A stretch of 57,057 nucleotides of DNA from Tritrichomonas foetus (lineage: Eukaryota > Parabasalia > Tritrichomonadida > Tritrichomonadidae), in the NCBI GenBank assembly GCA_001839685.1, contig MLAK01000218.1, forward strand, positions 1 through 57,057, given 5' to 3'. The translations under genes were made by a program, and so were the position numbers. Positions 29,463-39,229 of the stretch are shown one piece after another. The notes beneath the pieces are model-generated. The model had not been told where the DNA came from. It did not search any database and saw nothing but the letters and a program-made list of their open reading frames with translations. The number at the start of each line of letters is the position of its first letter. Within the stretch, counting starts at the first letter, position 1.

Positions 29463-29888
29463 ATGACAACAAATATGGAACAACGCCAAATTGAGCCAAG
29501 AGATCTATACAGTAATGACTCCAAGAGACTGAATGAGTGTTGGCATCCGAATCCTGCCGAGTACGCAGAGATTCAGATATCGATGCGCGCATTTGACGAG
29601 AAATTGTACAATTTTTTATGCCAGAAAGAAGAGATGATGAGGAGAGTGGCAGCTAAGGACCAAGATATTGCCACTCTCGTCAAAGATCTTGAAAACCAGA
29701 AATCAATTAAAGGTCAATTGGAGTCCGAGATTAAAGAGTACCTAATCTCGGACTCACAAAACAAGGGGCTCGAAAATAAAATCCAGTCTCTTGAAGAACA
29801 GATTGAAGGTTTTCATGAAATGATTGTATTAAGTCATCAAGATAGATTGAAGCGACTGTGTCTATCAAACATCCTAATGAAGGTATAG
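29463..29888 (+). CDS. Short coiled-coil protein, possibly truncated, 141 aa
   Basis: The N-terminal ~45 residues are polar (RQIEPRDLYSNDSKRLNECW). Residues about 45-130 form a heptad-rich coiled coil (EEMMRRVAAKDQDIATLV, then NKGLENKIQSLEEQIEGFHE). No other domain is seen. The frame ends at TAG 29886, and virus-like decayed DNA begins within about 40 bases, so the 3' end may have been lost or replaced by an insertion. A different frame covers the junction with a protein-like peptide (IKHPNEGIVVVGFPSIMF). Start chosen by the TCATT initiator; a Met four codons later is an alternative. Possibly a cytoskeletal or tethering protein, but I do not assign a family. Confidence 0.6.
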   Translation: MTTNMEQRQIEPRDLYSNDSKRLNECWHPNPAEYAEIQISMRAFDEKLYNFLCQKEEMMRRVAAKDQDIATLVKDLENQKSIKGQLESEIKEYLISDSQNKGLENKIQSLEEQIEGFHEMIVLSHQDRLKRLCLSNILMKV

Positions 29889-29922
29889 TAGTTGTTGGAT
29901 TTCCTTCTATAATGTTTTGAAT

Positions 29923-30625
29923 TTATGAAGTCATTAAGTTGTTGTTCAATATAAAAGAAGTAGAGTTAACTACTTCGGAGCTTACAGAACCTGCGTTATC
30001 TACATTAGCATTAATACCATTCTCATTTAATTCCATGATCACTTTGGTATCTAGAATGATAGGGATGTAGGTCAGGAGTTTAGTTTCAAACTTAGGTCTT
30101 AAGTAATCAATGTGAAAACTTGATTTGAATGTAATAGGATATGTGAACGCTTGTTCTCTAAGTATTCTACATGAACTTGTTGATAGTTATCACTTTTAAT
30201 CTGATCTACATCTTCTTGCATCTTATTTAGTTGATCTTGTTGTTGTTGTAAAGTAATAGTTAAAGCATAAGAGTATTGAGTGTTTAAAGCTACTGTGGGT
30301 CATTTAGTTGAATGACTTGACCTGGATGTAATTCAAATGTTACATCACCAATTGATGTAATGGTAGAGTTATCATAAAACTAAATACCCTCACAGTTGTT
30401 TAACGTTCTATTCTTAACATCTATTGCCAGCGAGTCTGTTGGACTTTGATTGATGTATTTAAAGATGACTTCATTATTAATGTTGTTGAACTTAATGGTT
30501 GATATACCAGAAACAAGTTCATGTGTTCGTTTAGCTATATTAGCAAATTTACAACTGTCCTGGATCTTGACTGAGTTAGATACAGAAATCGACTGATGAA
30601 AAGAATTTTCTTCTTTTTTGGACAT
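29923..30625 (-). pseudogene. Decayed gene of the virus-like element (possible structural protein)
   Basis: Minus-strand gene starting at ATG 30625 (MSKKEENSFHQSISVSNSVK) and reaching a TAA at 29923. The first ~80 codons are intact; then a stop and at least two frameshifts occur. All following segments stay protein-like: a beta-rich stretch (FELHPGQVIQLND), a Gln-rich coil (LQQQQDQLNKMQEDVDQI), and a C-terminal segment (LLTYIPIILDTKVIMELNEN). Beta-rich plus short coil could suit a minor virion or fibre protein, but that is only an inference. Codon use differs from neighbouring host genes by eye. It belongs with the methyltransferase and helicase remnants to the right. Confidence 0.5.
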
Positions 30626-30759
30626 TTATACCTCTATAAAATGAGGCATACTTTAAATATAGGCTCAACAGACCCTAGTCATTACAATCATATTTCTTAT
30701 ACTGCTCCTATTACCGCTCTTGTTCGACAGTTAATTATTGCGTGAATAACTGAACAACA

Positions 30760-31380
30760 ATGTGTAGTATTCAAGGGTTAGATAAAGATGATCGCTTTTT
30801 AATAGAAATGGAAGGAGAACGCTTTAATGTTTACTTTATTCCTTATTCCAATAATGAAGTTGAGTCATTTGTCTTCATGATAGAAAAACAAATGTTGGAA
30901 GCTAAGCTACCAGTTAAAGTTAAACTAGCTGATACACATCTATTATCATTTGAATATTCGAAACTCTTTTAGATCATTGACATGACTTATAACCTACAGC
31001 TTTTATGTGGAGCTTACCATTGTACATTCCCTATGCAAGCCGAGAAAAGTTAGTGATATGAAATATGTTCTTTCATTTGCTTCTGTCAGCGACATGTTGT
31101 CTACCTCTATCTTATACTTGTTGCCAAACAACGGTAGTATGAATTTTTCGAATAAAGGAAGTAGTGGAATCGTGATGATGATCAACAATTCGTTCTCATC
31201 AGGTTTTCCTATCGTTGCCAACAACGGTGAATTTTACATTACTGTCATAGTAATGATCAAACAAATCTGCAATTTGATTTAGTTGATGTAATTACCGACA
31301 TGTACACCAACTTAACCCAATGTACATTTCAATTATGGTTGAGGGTATTCCAGACGATCATTTATTTAATATCTATAAAC
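30760..31380 (+). pseudogene. Decayed gene of the virus-like element, beta-rich protein
   Basis: Starts with an intact 70-codon frame (MCSIQGLDKDDRFLIEMEGE). After a stop it continues in shifted frames through MTYNLQLLCGAYHCTFPMQA, MKYVLSFASVSDMLSTSILY and NGSMNFSNKGSSGIVMMINN to about 31280. A last segment (VDVITDMYTNLTQCTFQLW) reaches about 31380. Alternating short strands with many S/N/G turns suggest a jelly-roll-like fold, and the size would suit a minor capsid protein of Polinton-like elements. I cannot confirm either. The overlapping minus-strand 73-aa frame is taken as a shadow. Confidence 0.4.
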
Positions 31381-31413
31381 AATAATTAGATTTAATTAAT
31401 TGGTGTTGTTTGC

Positions 31414-31916
31414 TTAGTGTTGTATTGGGTATAAAAGTAGAATGGAACACCAATTAGCATTATCATCATTTTGCTCCTGCCACTGTTTCAGATTTTCTTC
31501 AATCACCATTTGGGCCCTTGTGGCATACTGATTCATCTTTTCTTCTGACTCCTGCAGTTGTTTCAGTATTAGTTCTGCTGCTGTTTCAGCTTTTCTTCCC
31601 ATCTCTTTCGGGTTCTTTCGGCAAGCTTTTCATAGAGTATCTTGAGTTGAGAATTGACGTAATTGTTAGCGACATTGGAGATCATTTCTTTCTTGATTTC
31701 GACATTCATATCTATCTAAACTTCTGGTTTATTTTTCGTGATGTATAACTTTAAGGTTTCGCGAGCGGCATTCATAACTTCTGTTTTTAGATCATCATCA
31801 AAGTTTCCCAATTGATCTTTATAGTTGTCTAAGTCATCTAAATAAAATAGCGCTAGTTGTTCTTCGAGTTCTTCTGGTGTTGGACCTACTCTGCCCCATT
31901 GATGGACTGTCGACAT
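31414..31916 (-). pseudogene. Helical protein of the virus-like element, interrupted
   Basis: ATG at 31916 (MSTVHQWGRVGPTPEELEEQ). The frame has a single internal TAG (31716-31718) followed in frame by MNVEIKKEMISNVANNYVNS and LYEKLAERTRKRW. It then needs one frameshift near 31600 to enter a coiled-coil tail (EESEEKMNQ-like, QMVIEENLKQWQEQNDD). All-helical, about 165 residues. Its N-terminal pattern (LALFYLDDLDNYKDQLGNF then VMNAARETLKLYI) resembles the divergent neighbour at 32005. Function unknown. Confidence 0.45.
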
Positions 31917-32004
31917 TAGAAATAATGAAGTGAACATGAACAATAGCTAACTTATTGAATTAAAGTTAAGCGGTTTTGGTCGTGGTACACTTCCCATTTA
32001 TACT

Positions 32005-32370
32005 ATGTCGGAAGTTGTAATGACCGCTAATGCACAAGAACATCGAATTGATGAAAAATTTCGTAAGGTTTCAGATGAATATGAAACACGACTCAAGCAC
32101 TTCAACTTATTGGGCCTTAACCAATTCGATGATGATTTGGAATTAAATAAACTTCCAAAGCAAACCCGTAAGATTATTTATGATGTTGCAAGCGAAGCTT
32201 GTATGCGTTTTCTGCTTTTTCATTCTGATGAGAATGAATACAAAGATAAGATTGATGATATTAAAAGGACTGCAGTTCTTCAAGCTACACTCTGGATCTT
32301 TGATAATGATTTAGCGAAGTACATTGCTCATAATTACTTGGAGGAGATAATCCTAAAGCAAACAAGCTAA
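32005..32370 (+). CDS. Helical protein of the virus-like element, 121 aa
   Basis: The only intact frame in the virus-like block. All-alpha and charged (HRIDEKFRKVSDEYETRL, LPKQTRKIIYDVASEACMRF), ending AKYIAHNYLEEIILKQTS. The motif L-x-x-F-x-L-x-x-L-x-x-(Y/F)-x-D-x-L followed by an A-x-E helix is shared with the divergently transcribed gene on the left, 88 bases away, so the two may be paralogs driven from one intergenic promoter. No known family recognised. Intactness among decayed neighbours could mean short length, recent arrival or selection. Confidence 0.5.
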   Translation: MSEVVMTANAQEHRIDEKFRKVSDEYETRLKHFNLLGLNQFDDDLELNKLPKQTRKIIYDVASEACMRFLLFHSDENEYKDKIDDIKRTAVLQATLWIFDNDLAKYIAHNYLEEIILKQTS

Positions 32371-32475
32371 CTGAGTAAACTAACATTACTAACCTTTGAA
32401 CTTTGTTTTTTATCCCCTAGGTAAATATGCTTTAGCTAAATACACTTGTTAATGACTTTGCATAACAGTGATTGT

Positions 32476-32544
32476 AGTAGATATACATCCGAGTGGCATA
32501 ATGAACCATAGTTCAGTTAATGTATCTATTCAACGAAAAATGGC
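32476..32544 (+). repeat. Left terminal inverted repeat of the MITE-like element
   Basis: About 69 bases, pairing with 32692-32760 in inverted orientation with about seven mismatches. Confidence 0.8.
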
Positions 32545-32691
32545 ATTTACTCCGTTTGACCCTCTCGTACTCCACTTAAAATCGCCCAAACTCCTCTTCG
32601 GTCTATTTTCGTACTGCGTACTCAAATAGCCCTAGACTCCGTTTTAGTCTTATTTTAGCTTCATACTTCGAGTGTCTCATCTCCGCATAGC

Positions 32692-32760
32692 GCCATTTTT
32701 CGTTGAATAGACACACTAGCTGCACTATGGTTCATCATGCCACTCGGATGTATATCTATT
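32692..32760 (-). repeat. Right terminal inverted repeat of the MITE-like element
   Basis: Inverted partner of 32476-32544. It is followed by ATTGTAATG, repeating the ATTGT found before the left end. Confidence 0.8.
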
Positions 32761-32769
32761 ATTGTAATG

Positions 32770-33372
32770 ATGTCTTTTATCGAATTGAAGCAGGTTAATT
32801 TGATGCTTTAATATCAGATCCACCATATTAACTCTGCGGATATAAAAATACAAACACTAATTCAGGTTAGATTTTGAAAGAGATTAAGAATTGGGATGAG
32901 AGTTGTGATTTCAATTTGTTAGATATTGCTGTATCTTTATTGAGAGACAGTTAAAACATTGTTATCTTCTGTGATTGGAAGAAAATAAGCTTGTTAGTTG
33001 GTAAGTTAGAATCTTTAATTTGTTGTGCGAAAGATCTAATTCGATATGAAACAAGTTAAACCTAAAGTTAAAAGTGTACTGTATAAAGCTGAACGATTGA
33101 ATGGTAAAATCCCAACACAGAAGCCTAGAAACGTTGGTGACTTCGTAATTAAACATCTTACCAATGAGAGTGATAAAGTTCTCGACTCATTTGGAGGTAG
33201 TGGTAGTTTTGGTGTTAGCTGTATTCTTTATGGTAGACAATACATAGGCATTGAAGTCATCGATGATAATTATAAATTAGCTGAATCTAATTTACAATAT
33301 GAAATCATTGAGCGCGAACACCTCGAACGAGAAATGAAGAAGAAAAGTTCAAGAAGCGAGAGAACAAGTTAA
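32770..33372 (+). pseudogene. DNA (adenine-N6 or cytosine-N4) methyltransferase pseudogene
   Basis: Amino-methyltransferase of the type found in phages and virus-like elements. Motif IV is read from about 32800 (FDALISDPPY, the catalytic DPPY). Then, with in-frame stops, come WDESCDFNLLDIAVSLLRDS and NIVIFCDWKKISLLVGKLE. After a frameshift near 33045 the open frame carries IPTQKPRNVGDFVIKHL and motif I with the SAM-binding loop (VLDSFGGSGSFGVSCILYG), followed by IGIEVIDDNY. The order IV before I is that of beta-class enzymes. At least three stops and one frameshift make it non-functional. Such enzymes would modify the element's own DNA or that of rivals; N6-methyladenine is known in trichomonad genomes. 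Confidence 0.75.
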
Positions 33373-33403
33373 GGAAGCAGAAGTAGATAATGAAGTTGCT
33401 AGT

Positions 33404-35060
33404 TTAGTTAGGGAAGTTGTTGAGGGAAGTAGTTAAGTTAAAAACTGACTTTGTCTTCTTCAACTTCTTCATTGAAGGGGTTGTAATTGTATGTGTAGCC
33501 GACTTCACATTTATTTTTAAGTCGGCTTGTTGATTATGTTTGAAGACCAAAATTCTTGGTTTACCATGTGGACGCTTTACTTCGCAATTCATGTGCATTT
33601 CAGAATTGAAGTTAACTTTGAAAATTTAATACATTCTTGACTGTTAACACCAGAAAATGTAATTTTGCCATTCTTGTGATGGTTTAACACCTTTTTCAAA
33701 TGGTTTAAAGTGGTAGATCAAGAAATGCTTGACAGAAGATGTAGTGGCTTCTATTAATAATGCTTTAGCTTCAGTCATTGGATGACTCGAAGATAGAATT
33801 CGGAGATGTCATTGGCAAGAAAGTATGAGAGTAAGTGAGAATAAAACTCTGGAGTAAATGAAGAGCATAACTCCTTGAAGCAATCAATGCATCCTTTCAT
33901 TTTGTGTGAAACGTCATACACAACGTATCGTCGATCACCTTCAGTGATCTTAACTGGAACAGCGTTATTAGAACAGAAGATGATGTTTGCAACATTTTGT
34001 GCTGTTCGTCTTGGTTGACACTTCTCGTTAATCCTAATTATAGGATCAGTGATGATTGATTTCAGAGCATCAAAATTAGATGAACGTCCTTCTCCATAAT
34101 TCATCATCTCGTTCAAGACAATCAACATAGAGTTTTCGAGGCACGAGTTATATTGACCAGTCAGCTCTTCAACAGTTGTTATATATAAATAGTGTATTTT
34201 CCAATCAATTTGTATAGGACATCAATAAATACATTTTTACAGATGCCTTATTGAATTTGTAAAACAAGTGCTGTACCTGCATTGGTTCCTGGGTTTTGTA
34301 CGATGAATAAAAACCAATTGATTGTGTAATTAAATAATTACTCATTGTTATCGCAGATGATTGTTCGTACATTCCAGAAGAACTTCTCAAGTAGATCGAA
34401 GTTGCAGTCTTTGACGATTGGTAAATCGTATCAACCAAAGATCGAAAGTTTTTGGCTTGAGGAAGAAGTGCGCTTCCATAAATTGATTGAATTGAGTAGT
34501 CTAAACATTTCTGTTTCTGACTTGTACTTCAAATGTAGAGCTTCTTGATGGGATCATAAATCTTTAAGAAATACATCAGGTCGCCATCAACGAATCCATG
34601 ATTCGCTTTAAGTCTTTGATGACTTCTTTGTAGTCAAGTTCTTTGTTCTCCATGATTCAATAATAATACTCTTCGAGTTTATTGTTTGCAGGTCTTGAAC
34701 TTAAAGAATTGTTCGAGTGCAACAAATCATCTGCATGAGCCAAATCTGCTTCGTATATAAAGCCGTTGCGAATGAAAGTGTATGATTGAATAGTGCCTTC
34801 GTTATCTTTAACAAAGCTTGGAGGAATGACAACCAATGATCTCTTCATGATCGTAGTTCGTGAACAAGTCAATGTAAATTGGTTTTAATGGGTATTGCTC
34901 ACAGAAACCGAACTTGACAATTCTATTTGATGTGATTCGGTACTGACGCTCGAGCAACAAGTTATCAAAACCATAAATATGCAATCCATGAATTGGCATT
35001 TTGACAATGACTGTGTTTGCTGGAATTGCTTCCAAGACTCTTTCTGTGCTCTAATGAACT
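33404..35060 (-). pseudogene. SF3-type primase-helicase pseudogene (DUF5906-like)
   Basis: Minus-strand remnant of a replicative helicase such as those of giant viruses, virophages, Polinton-like viruses and P4-like phages. The best part (34128-33775) reads MLIVLNEMMNYGEGRSSNFD, DPIIRINEKCQ, NVANIIFCSNNAVPVKI and EGDRRYVVYDVS: the sensor/Walker-B-like region plus the SN...DRR arginine motif typical of this family. Upstream, in another frame, ELTGQYNSCLENSM precedes it. Downstream TEAKALLIEATTSSVKHFLI matches the post-helicase helix. N-terminal segments are seen at 35035-34808 and 34872-34657. Several frameshifts are present. The expected Walker A near 34.3 kb is not clearly recognisable, and the primase N-terminus seems missing, so the gene is truncated at about 35.06 kb. 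Confidence 0.7.
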
Positions 35061-35123
35061 TGATCCTGTTGGATCATTGGATCACTAGTTCAGTAAAGTT
35101 TTAAAATAAAGTTTTATTAAATT

Positions 35124-35185
35124 GGACGAGCCGAGCGGGAGAACGCGGAGCGCGTGGGAGTGAGAGTATGTTTTTTTTTTTTTTT
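35124..35185. other. GC-rich block followed by a T15 run
   Basis: About 46 bases rich in G and C (35124-35169, for example GGAGAACGCGGAGCGCGTGG), followed by a run of 15 T (35171-35185). This composition is unique in the window. It lies right after the truncated helicase and may mark the end of the virus-like element. Confidence 0.5.
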
Positions 35186-36800
35186 CCTTTTTGATGTAAG
35201 GAAAATTATATTAGTTATTCATCATTACTATACATTCTCCAAGAAGGAGTTTCGCCAATTTTTACCTCATCAAATGTTAGATTTAATATAGATTTATAGA
35301 ATTAATAATTGGATATTGGTAATAATTTCACGAAATCACAAATCCAGAATTTGAGTTTAATTGCTGTAATAATGAAATTTGTTTTTGACGAGAGCTCACA
35401 GACCGGAACGAAGAATCGTTTAAATGTTAATGGAATTCCTTTCCTTTTTCTACTCCCAATATATCAATATATCTTGTCAGAGATGGTACATTAACAGGAT
35501 TCATATCCTGAAAAATTATGAAATTAACGTCTGTTAATATCCCGTTTAGGATTAATAATTCGATCTTTTCCATGACTTTTTCATGATATAGACACACCAT
35601 AAATTGCAAATCCTTGAATTATTTAAGCTTTAAATTGGTTAGAAATCTAAATTGATTTATTAATCATTTTCCCTTCTTTTAGTTAAGCACATGAAACCAT
35701 TCGCAGCAATATTTTTTCCCTTCATATTAAACTATCTGAAAAAAAAATTTATATGATATCGATAAATTTTTGCCATCGTCTAGCTCTATCGAAAGGCGAA
35801 TAATAAAAATTCTCAATATTGGTTACATGTAACACATGATGTTGATGCAATTGGCTATGAACTTAATATAACAATATTAGAAGGCGGATTTGTTGATGGG
35901 TTATGAAATACTAAATGTGTTGATCATGATCAAATCATTAATTTTCAAAACAATTTTACCGAAATTGAATCATAAATTCGATAAAATATTCAAAATGTAT
36001 TCACATCCACCTTTATTTTTCACATGCAACCATTGGAAGTGAGGCATCCTGATTTTATAATTCATGTAGAACCAGTGACAACCGGGAAAGCTAATCAAGA
36101 ACAAGTTGATTAACTTTTCCTTGGTCGAGATTGAATAAAAAACAATCATATTAATGTTTTTTGGCATGCTTTTGATGGAGATCACCAATATTGAAAGAAT
36201 TCTTCTCCAAAACTACCATAATCGTTATTTGGATTCAGTTATTAACTTAGTGCTATTTTAGATCCTCTTCATGTATTGAAAAGAACTCGATATCAAGGTG
36301 ACTTTTACAATCTTTCGAAAATCTTTCGCTTTAATCAATTTTCATGCATAGTCTATAATAGATATTCAGTTAATTCAAAATACAATGAAATTGTAAACTA
36401 TAGTTTATTCAAATAATTCAATTATGATTATGCATAATTTCTTTCCAGGTAAACTTTTCGTAATGAATTCTCTGAAATTATTGAGCGAAAGCTAAATTTG
36501 CAAGTTCTATTTTATTTTATTCCTTGGTGTCTGATCACAAGTACTCTGAATAACAAGAATATTTACATTTACCAGCTTTATCTTCAATAATTTCGATTAG
36601 TCGCCCTTTTTCAAAGCTCTTTTCTTTTAATTCAAATATGATAAATTTAATTTATTAATTATCATAACACTTGATGAAATATTCATATTTTAATACGATA
36701 AAATCAACAAATTTTGTGGTTTCATTTTAGTGACATAAATTATTGCTCCCTTAAAAGTGATACTATCTTCAATTGTTTATAATCATTCAGAATAATCACG
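35186..36800. other. Decayed non-host sequence with coding relics
   Basis: No intact gene. Between about 36000 and 36560 short plus-strand pieces look protein-like across stops (PDFIIHVEPVTTGKA, WHAFDGDHQY, LDPLHVLKRTRYQ). They suggest a long-dead repeat-family gene that I cannot assign to a known domain. Confidence 0.4.
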
Positions 36801-36809
36801 ATTTATAAA

Positions 36810-37970
36810 ATGACTAATAATGACAAAATTGAGATATTTAAAAACGGTCATTCCGGAATCCAGGAAAGATTCTATTCAAAAACAATTCAAGTAGTTATGC
36901 TCTTTCCCAAATTGTCGTGCTAAGATAAAGAAATATTATTTTTTGTTTCTTCATCAAATTTGATTGACAAGAAAAACAAGCATATCACAGTGTAAACTAC
37001 CGTATATACTTAATTATAAACAAATAAGATACAACCCATGATTTGCCTCATCCCATTAAATATAGACATCTAACCAATATTTCTACCAAAATTTGTGATT
37101 TTATTGGTTCTCAAGCAACAATGGAATCATATGTTCCGTAAACCGACTCAGGCAGTTATTTGAAAAAATTATTTGCTATTATCTCTCGGAATTTTACAGA
37201 AAATACGAAGATATTTCAACTATTCATATAAACCGCCAAAAAAGTGTCATTTATTGACATAAATACAATAAGTCAGAATAAAGTTTTTAGTTATTCGATA
37301 CTCATTGACAGGTACTGTGGAAGATTTTTTTTTTTTTGACTAATCAAGATTAGCAATGATATCAGATAATCATTGGGACTACAAAAAATATGGCCAGACG
37401 AACGATGAAATATTTTAGATACAACCATATATTTTTAAGCTATCATGATCTTTGGAGCAAATGGTATGAAAAACAGCTTACCATTAATTTTTATAAAATA
37501 AACTGTCAATCATCAAGAATACTGGCATCTTTTTTAGAACAAGTAATCATCTATTGTACAGATGACCATTATGAAAAGGGAAAATATGTTTTCATGCATG
37601 ATGGGACTCATGCCCATACTTATCAGAAGAGTATTACTTTACTAAAATGGAAATATCCTCTCCCAAAATCTTGACCAGCCAATTCATTCCATCTTAAGAC
37701 TAATCTCATAGAGATGATCTAGAGTATGATGAAAAAAAATTAAATTTCCAAAAATCACTAATCTCATTCAATTTCGATCAATAATTAAAGAGACCTGGGA
37801 CTCCTGAACAATTGACACAACTTACAAACACATCAATTGAAGATTGCCTCAATTTAATTTTATATAATAATGAGGAAAGTATTCAACCATACATCAGACC
37901 AAATCATCAACAACAATTGGAGACAATTCTACCAGATAACGTGATATTATTAGAGGAAAACCTCTTCATT
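36810..37970 (+). pseudogene. Tc1/mariner-type (DDE_3) transposase pseudogene
   Basis: Plus-strand transposase relic. A start region (MTNNDKIEIFKNGHSG) is followed by many lesions. The middle gives SDNHWDYKKYGQTNDEIF (place of the first catalytic Asp) and MIFGANGMK. The intact piece 37390-37674 contains FLEQVIIYCTDDHYEKGKYV and FMHDGTHAHT, equivalent to the FMQDNAPAHT second-Asp motif. Across a stop, IEMIWS-like IEMI*SMMKKN matches the NPIExxWSxxK third motif. The tail covers FDQ/TWDS-like and EDCLNLILYNNEESIQPY. Multiple stops and frameshifts; inactive. Terminal inverted repeats were not found by eye. Mariner elements are abundant in trichomonads. Confidence 0.6.
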
Positions 37971-39180
37971 TCCAACATGTAAGTTAAGTTTACAAAAATA
38001 GAAAGCAATAACAGAAAAAAGTTGTAACCATGTGAAGATTGAATATTACTGTATTTTATTATGCAATATTGATTTAGATATAAAGAAATTACAAGATATA
38101 ATTTTTGAAGAACAGCAACTCAACTCTAATATCGTGTTTGGAAGATTCATGGAAAATTTTAATAAATGTGCTATACAAAGAGAAAACTATGTTGATCCAT
38201 CTTTCGCAACACAAGCATTAGAATCAGAAATAAATTCAAAGGTTATAAAGATGATGTTAAAGGACTTAGAAGCTTGATGGATTAAAGCAATGGAGTAGTT
38301 AGAAGAACTGGAGACTTAATCTAATCACGTTTAGACTTTGTTAAAAGAATATCAGGATAGCTTGGGGGAGTTATTTATAAATGGACTAGTAGGATTAGTA
38401 GAGCAGTTGATAAGAGAGATAATCTTCGGAATACAGGATAAGATTTATGGAACAGTATTTCAAGCTTTAGCCGAAATGTCATTGACATTTTCAAGTAGTT
38501 CTTTTATTTCGTTAAAATAGATGGCATTTAGAAGTGCTAGAGAAGAGGTGAAATATATTATTGCGCTTTTAATTAGAAAATCAATGGATAACCAAATCCT
38601 GCTCGACCACGACAGATTTTTTAAGAGCTCTCAGTACTAAATGTGTTAATGAAATGATAATCGTTTCAAAAAGCAGAATAAGACTTTCGAAGTTAGACCA
38701 AAAGGAACTGTAAATGAGAAAACTCATAAAGCCAAAAGAACAGAATGGAGCACTGTTGTTCCAAAAAGTTGAATACACGCTATCCTAATAAGTATGAAGC
38801 TATTGTAGCAATGATACAATTACAGATTTTTATTATGAGAAATATCAGCTGCCAATGATATGATTAATAGAAATGATCCAAAAATTTGGGATTCATGCTT
38901 ATGCAGCACATAGAAAGACCTAAGTAAAATGGAACTCTGAGAAGAGATGATTTGTTGAAAAATATAAACGTAGAGCTTAAACAGGAAATATGGATTCTAA
39001 ATGGAAAATAGCAAAAAATATTCCACTTCTAAATAAGGCTTATCAAAAGACTAATTCAAGAGAATTTAGGATGCTTAGACGATGGTTAAATGCTAGTTGA
39101 CCTGCTAAGCAAGATTCAATTATCTATATAGAAGACAATCATAAAAATAATATTTTTTTTTACATAAACATTTCCCAGAA
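37971..39180. other. Decayed open frames, unrecognised
   Basis: Short plus-strand frames (38032-38277, 38338-38520) and further protein-like pieces to 39110 (TFEVRPKGTVNEKTHKAKRT, then KWKIAKNIPLLNKAYQKTN) separated by stops. The charge pattern suggests a helical element-encoded protein, but no motif is recognisable. Possibly part of the Maverick-like element that follows. Confidence 0.35.
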
Positions 39181-39229
39181 TAATTTCATCTTTCTTTTTC
39201 CACTATTCTCTTTCCGTTTTTGTAACAAT

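Larger units (their letters stand above)
32476..32760. mobile_element. 285-bp inverted-repeat element (MITE-like)
   Basis: The two ends are inverted copies over about 69 bases. The left end (AGTAGATATACATCCGAGTG...) and the reverse complement of the right end (AATAGATATACATCCGAGTG...) differ at about seven positions, and both continue to TCTATTCAACGAAAAATGGC. ATTGT occurs directly outside both ends (32471-32475 and 32761-32765), consistent with a 5-bp (possibly 6-bp, ATTGTA) target-site duplication. The centre has no coding capacity and is richer in C and G than its surroundings. It sits just upstream of the methyltransferase motif IV, so it probably inserted into or beside that gene. Confidence 0.8.

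Noticed and set aside
31003..31224. 73-aa minus-strand frame with coherent sequence
   Set aside because: The opposite strand continues the intact frame at 30760 through several protein-like segments, so the plus strand is preferred. Not certain.
34205..34340. Possible Walker A of the SF3 helicase (NPGTNAGTA-like)
   Set aside because: The essential Lys is not seen and frames are broken, so I do not claim it.
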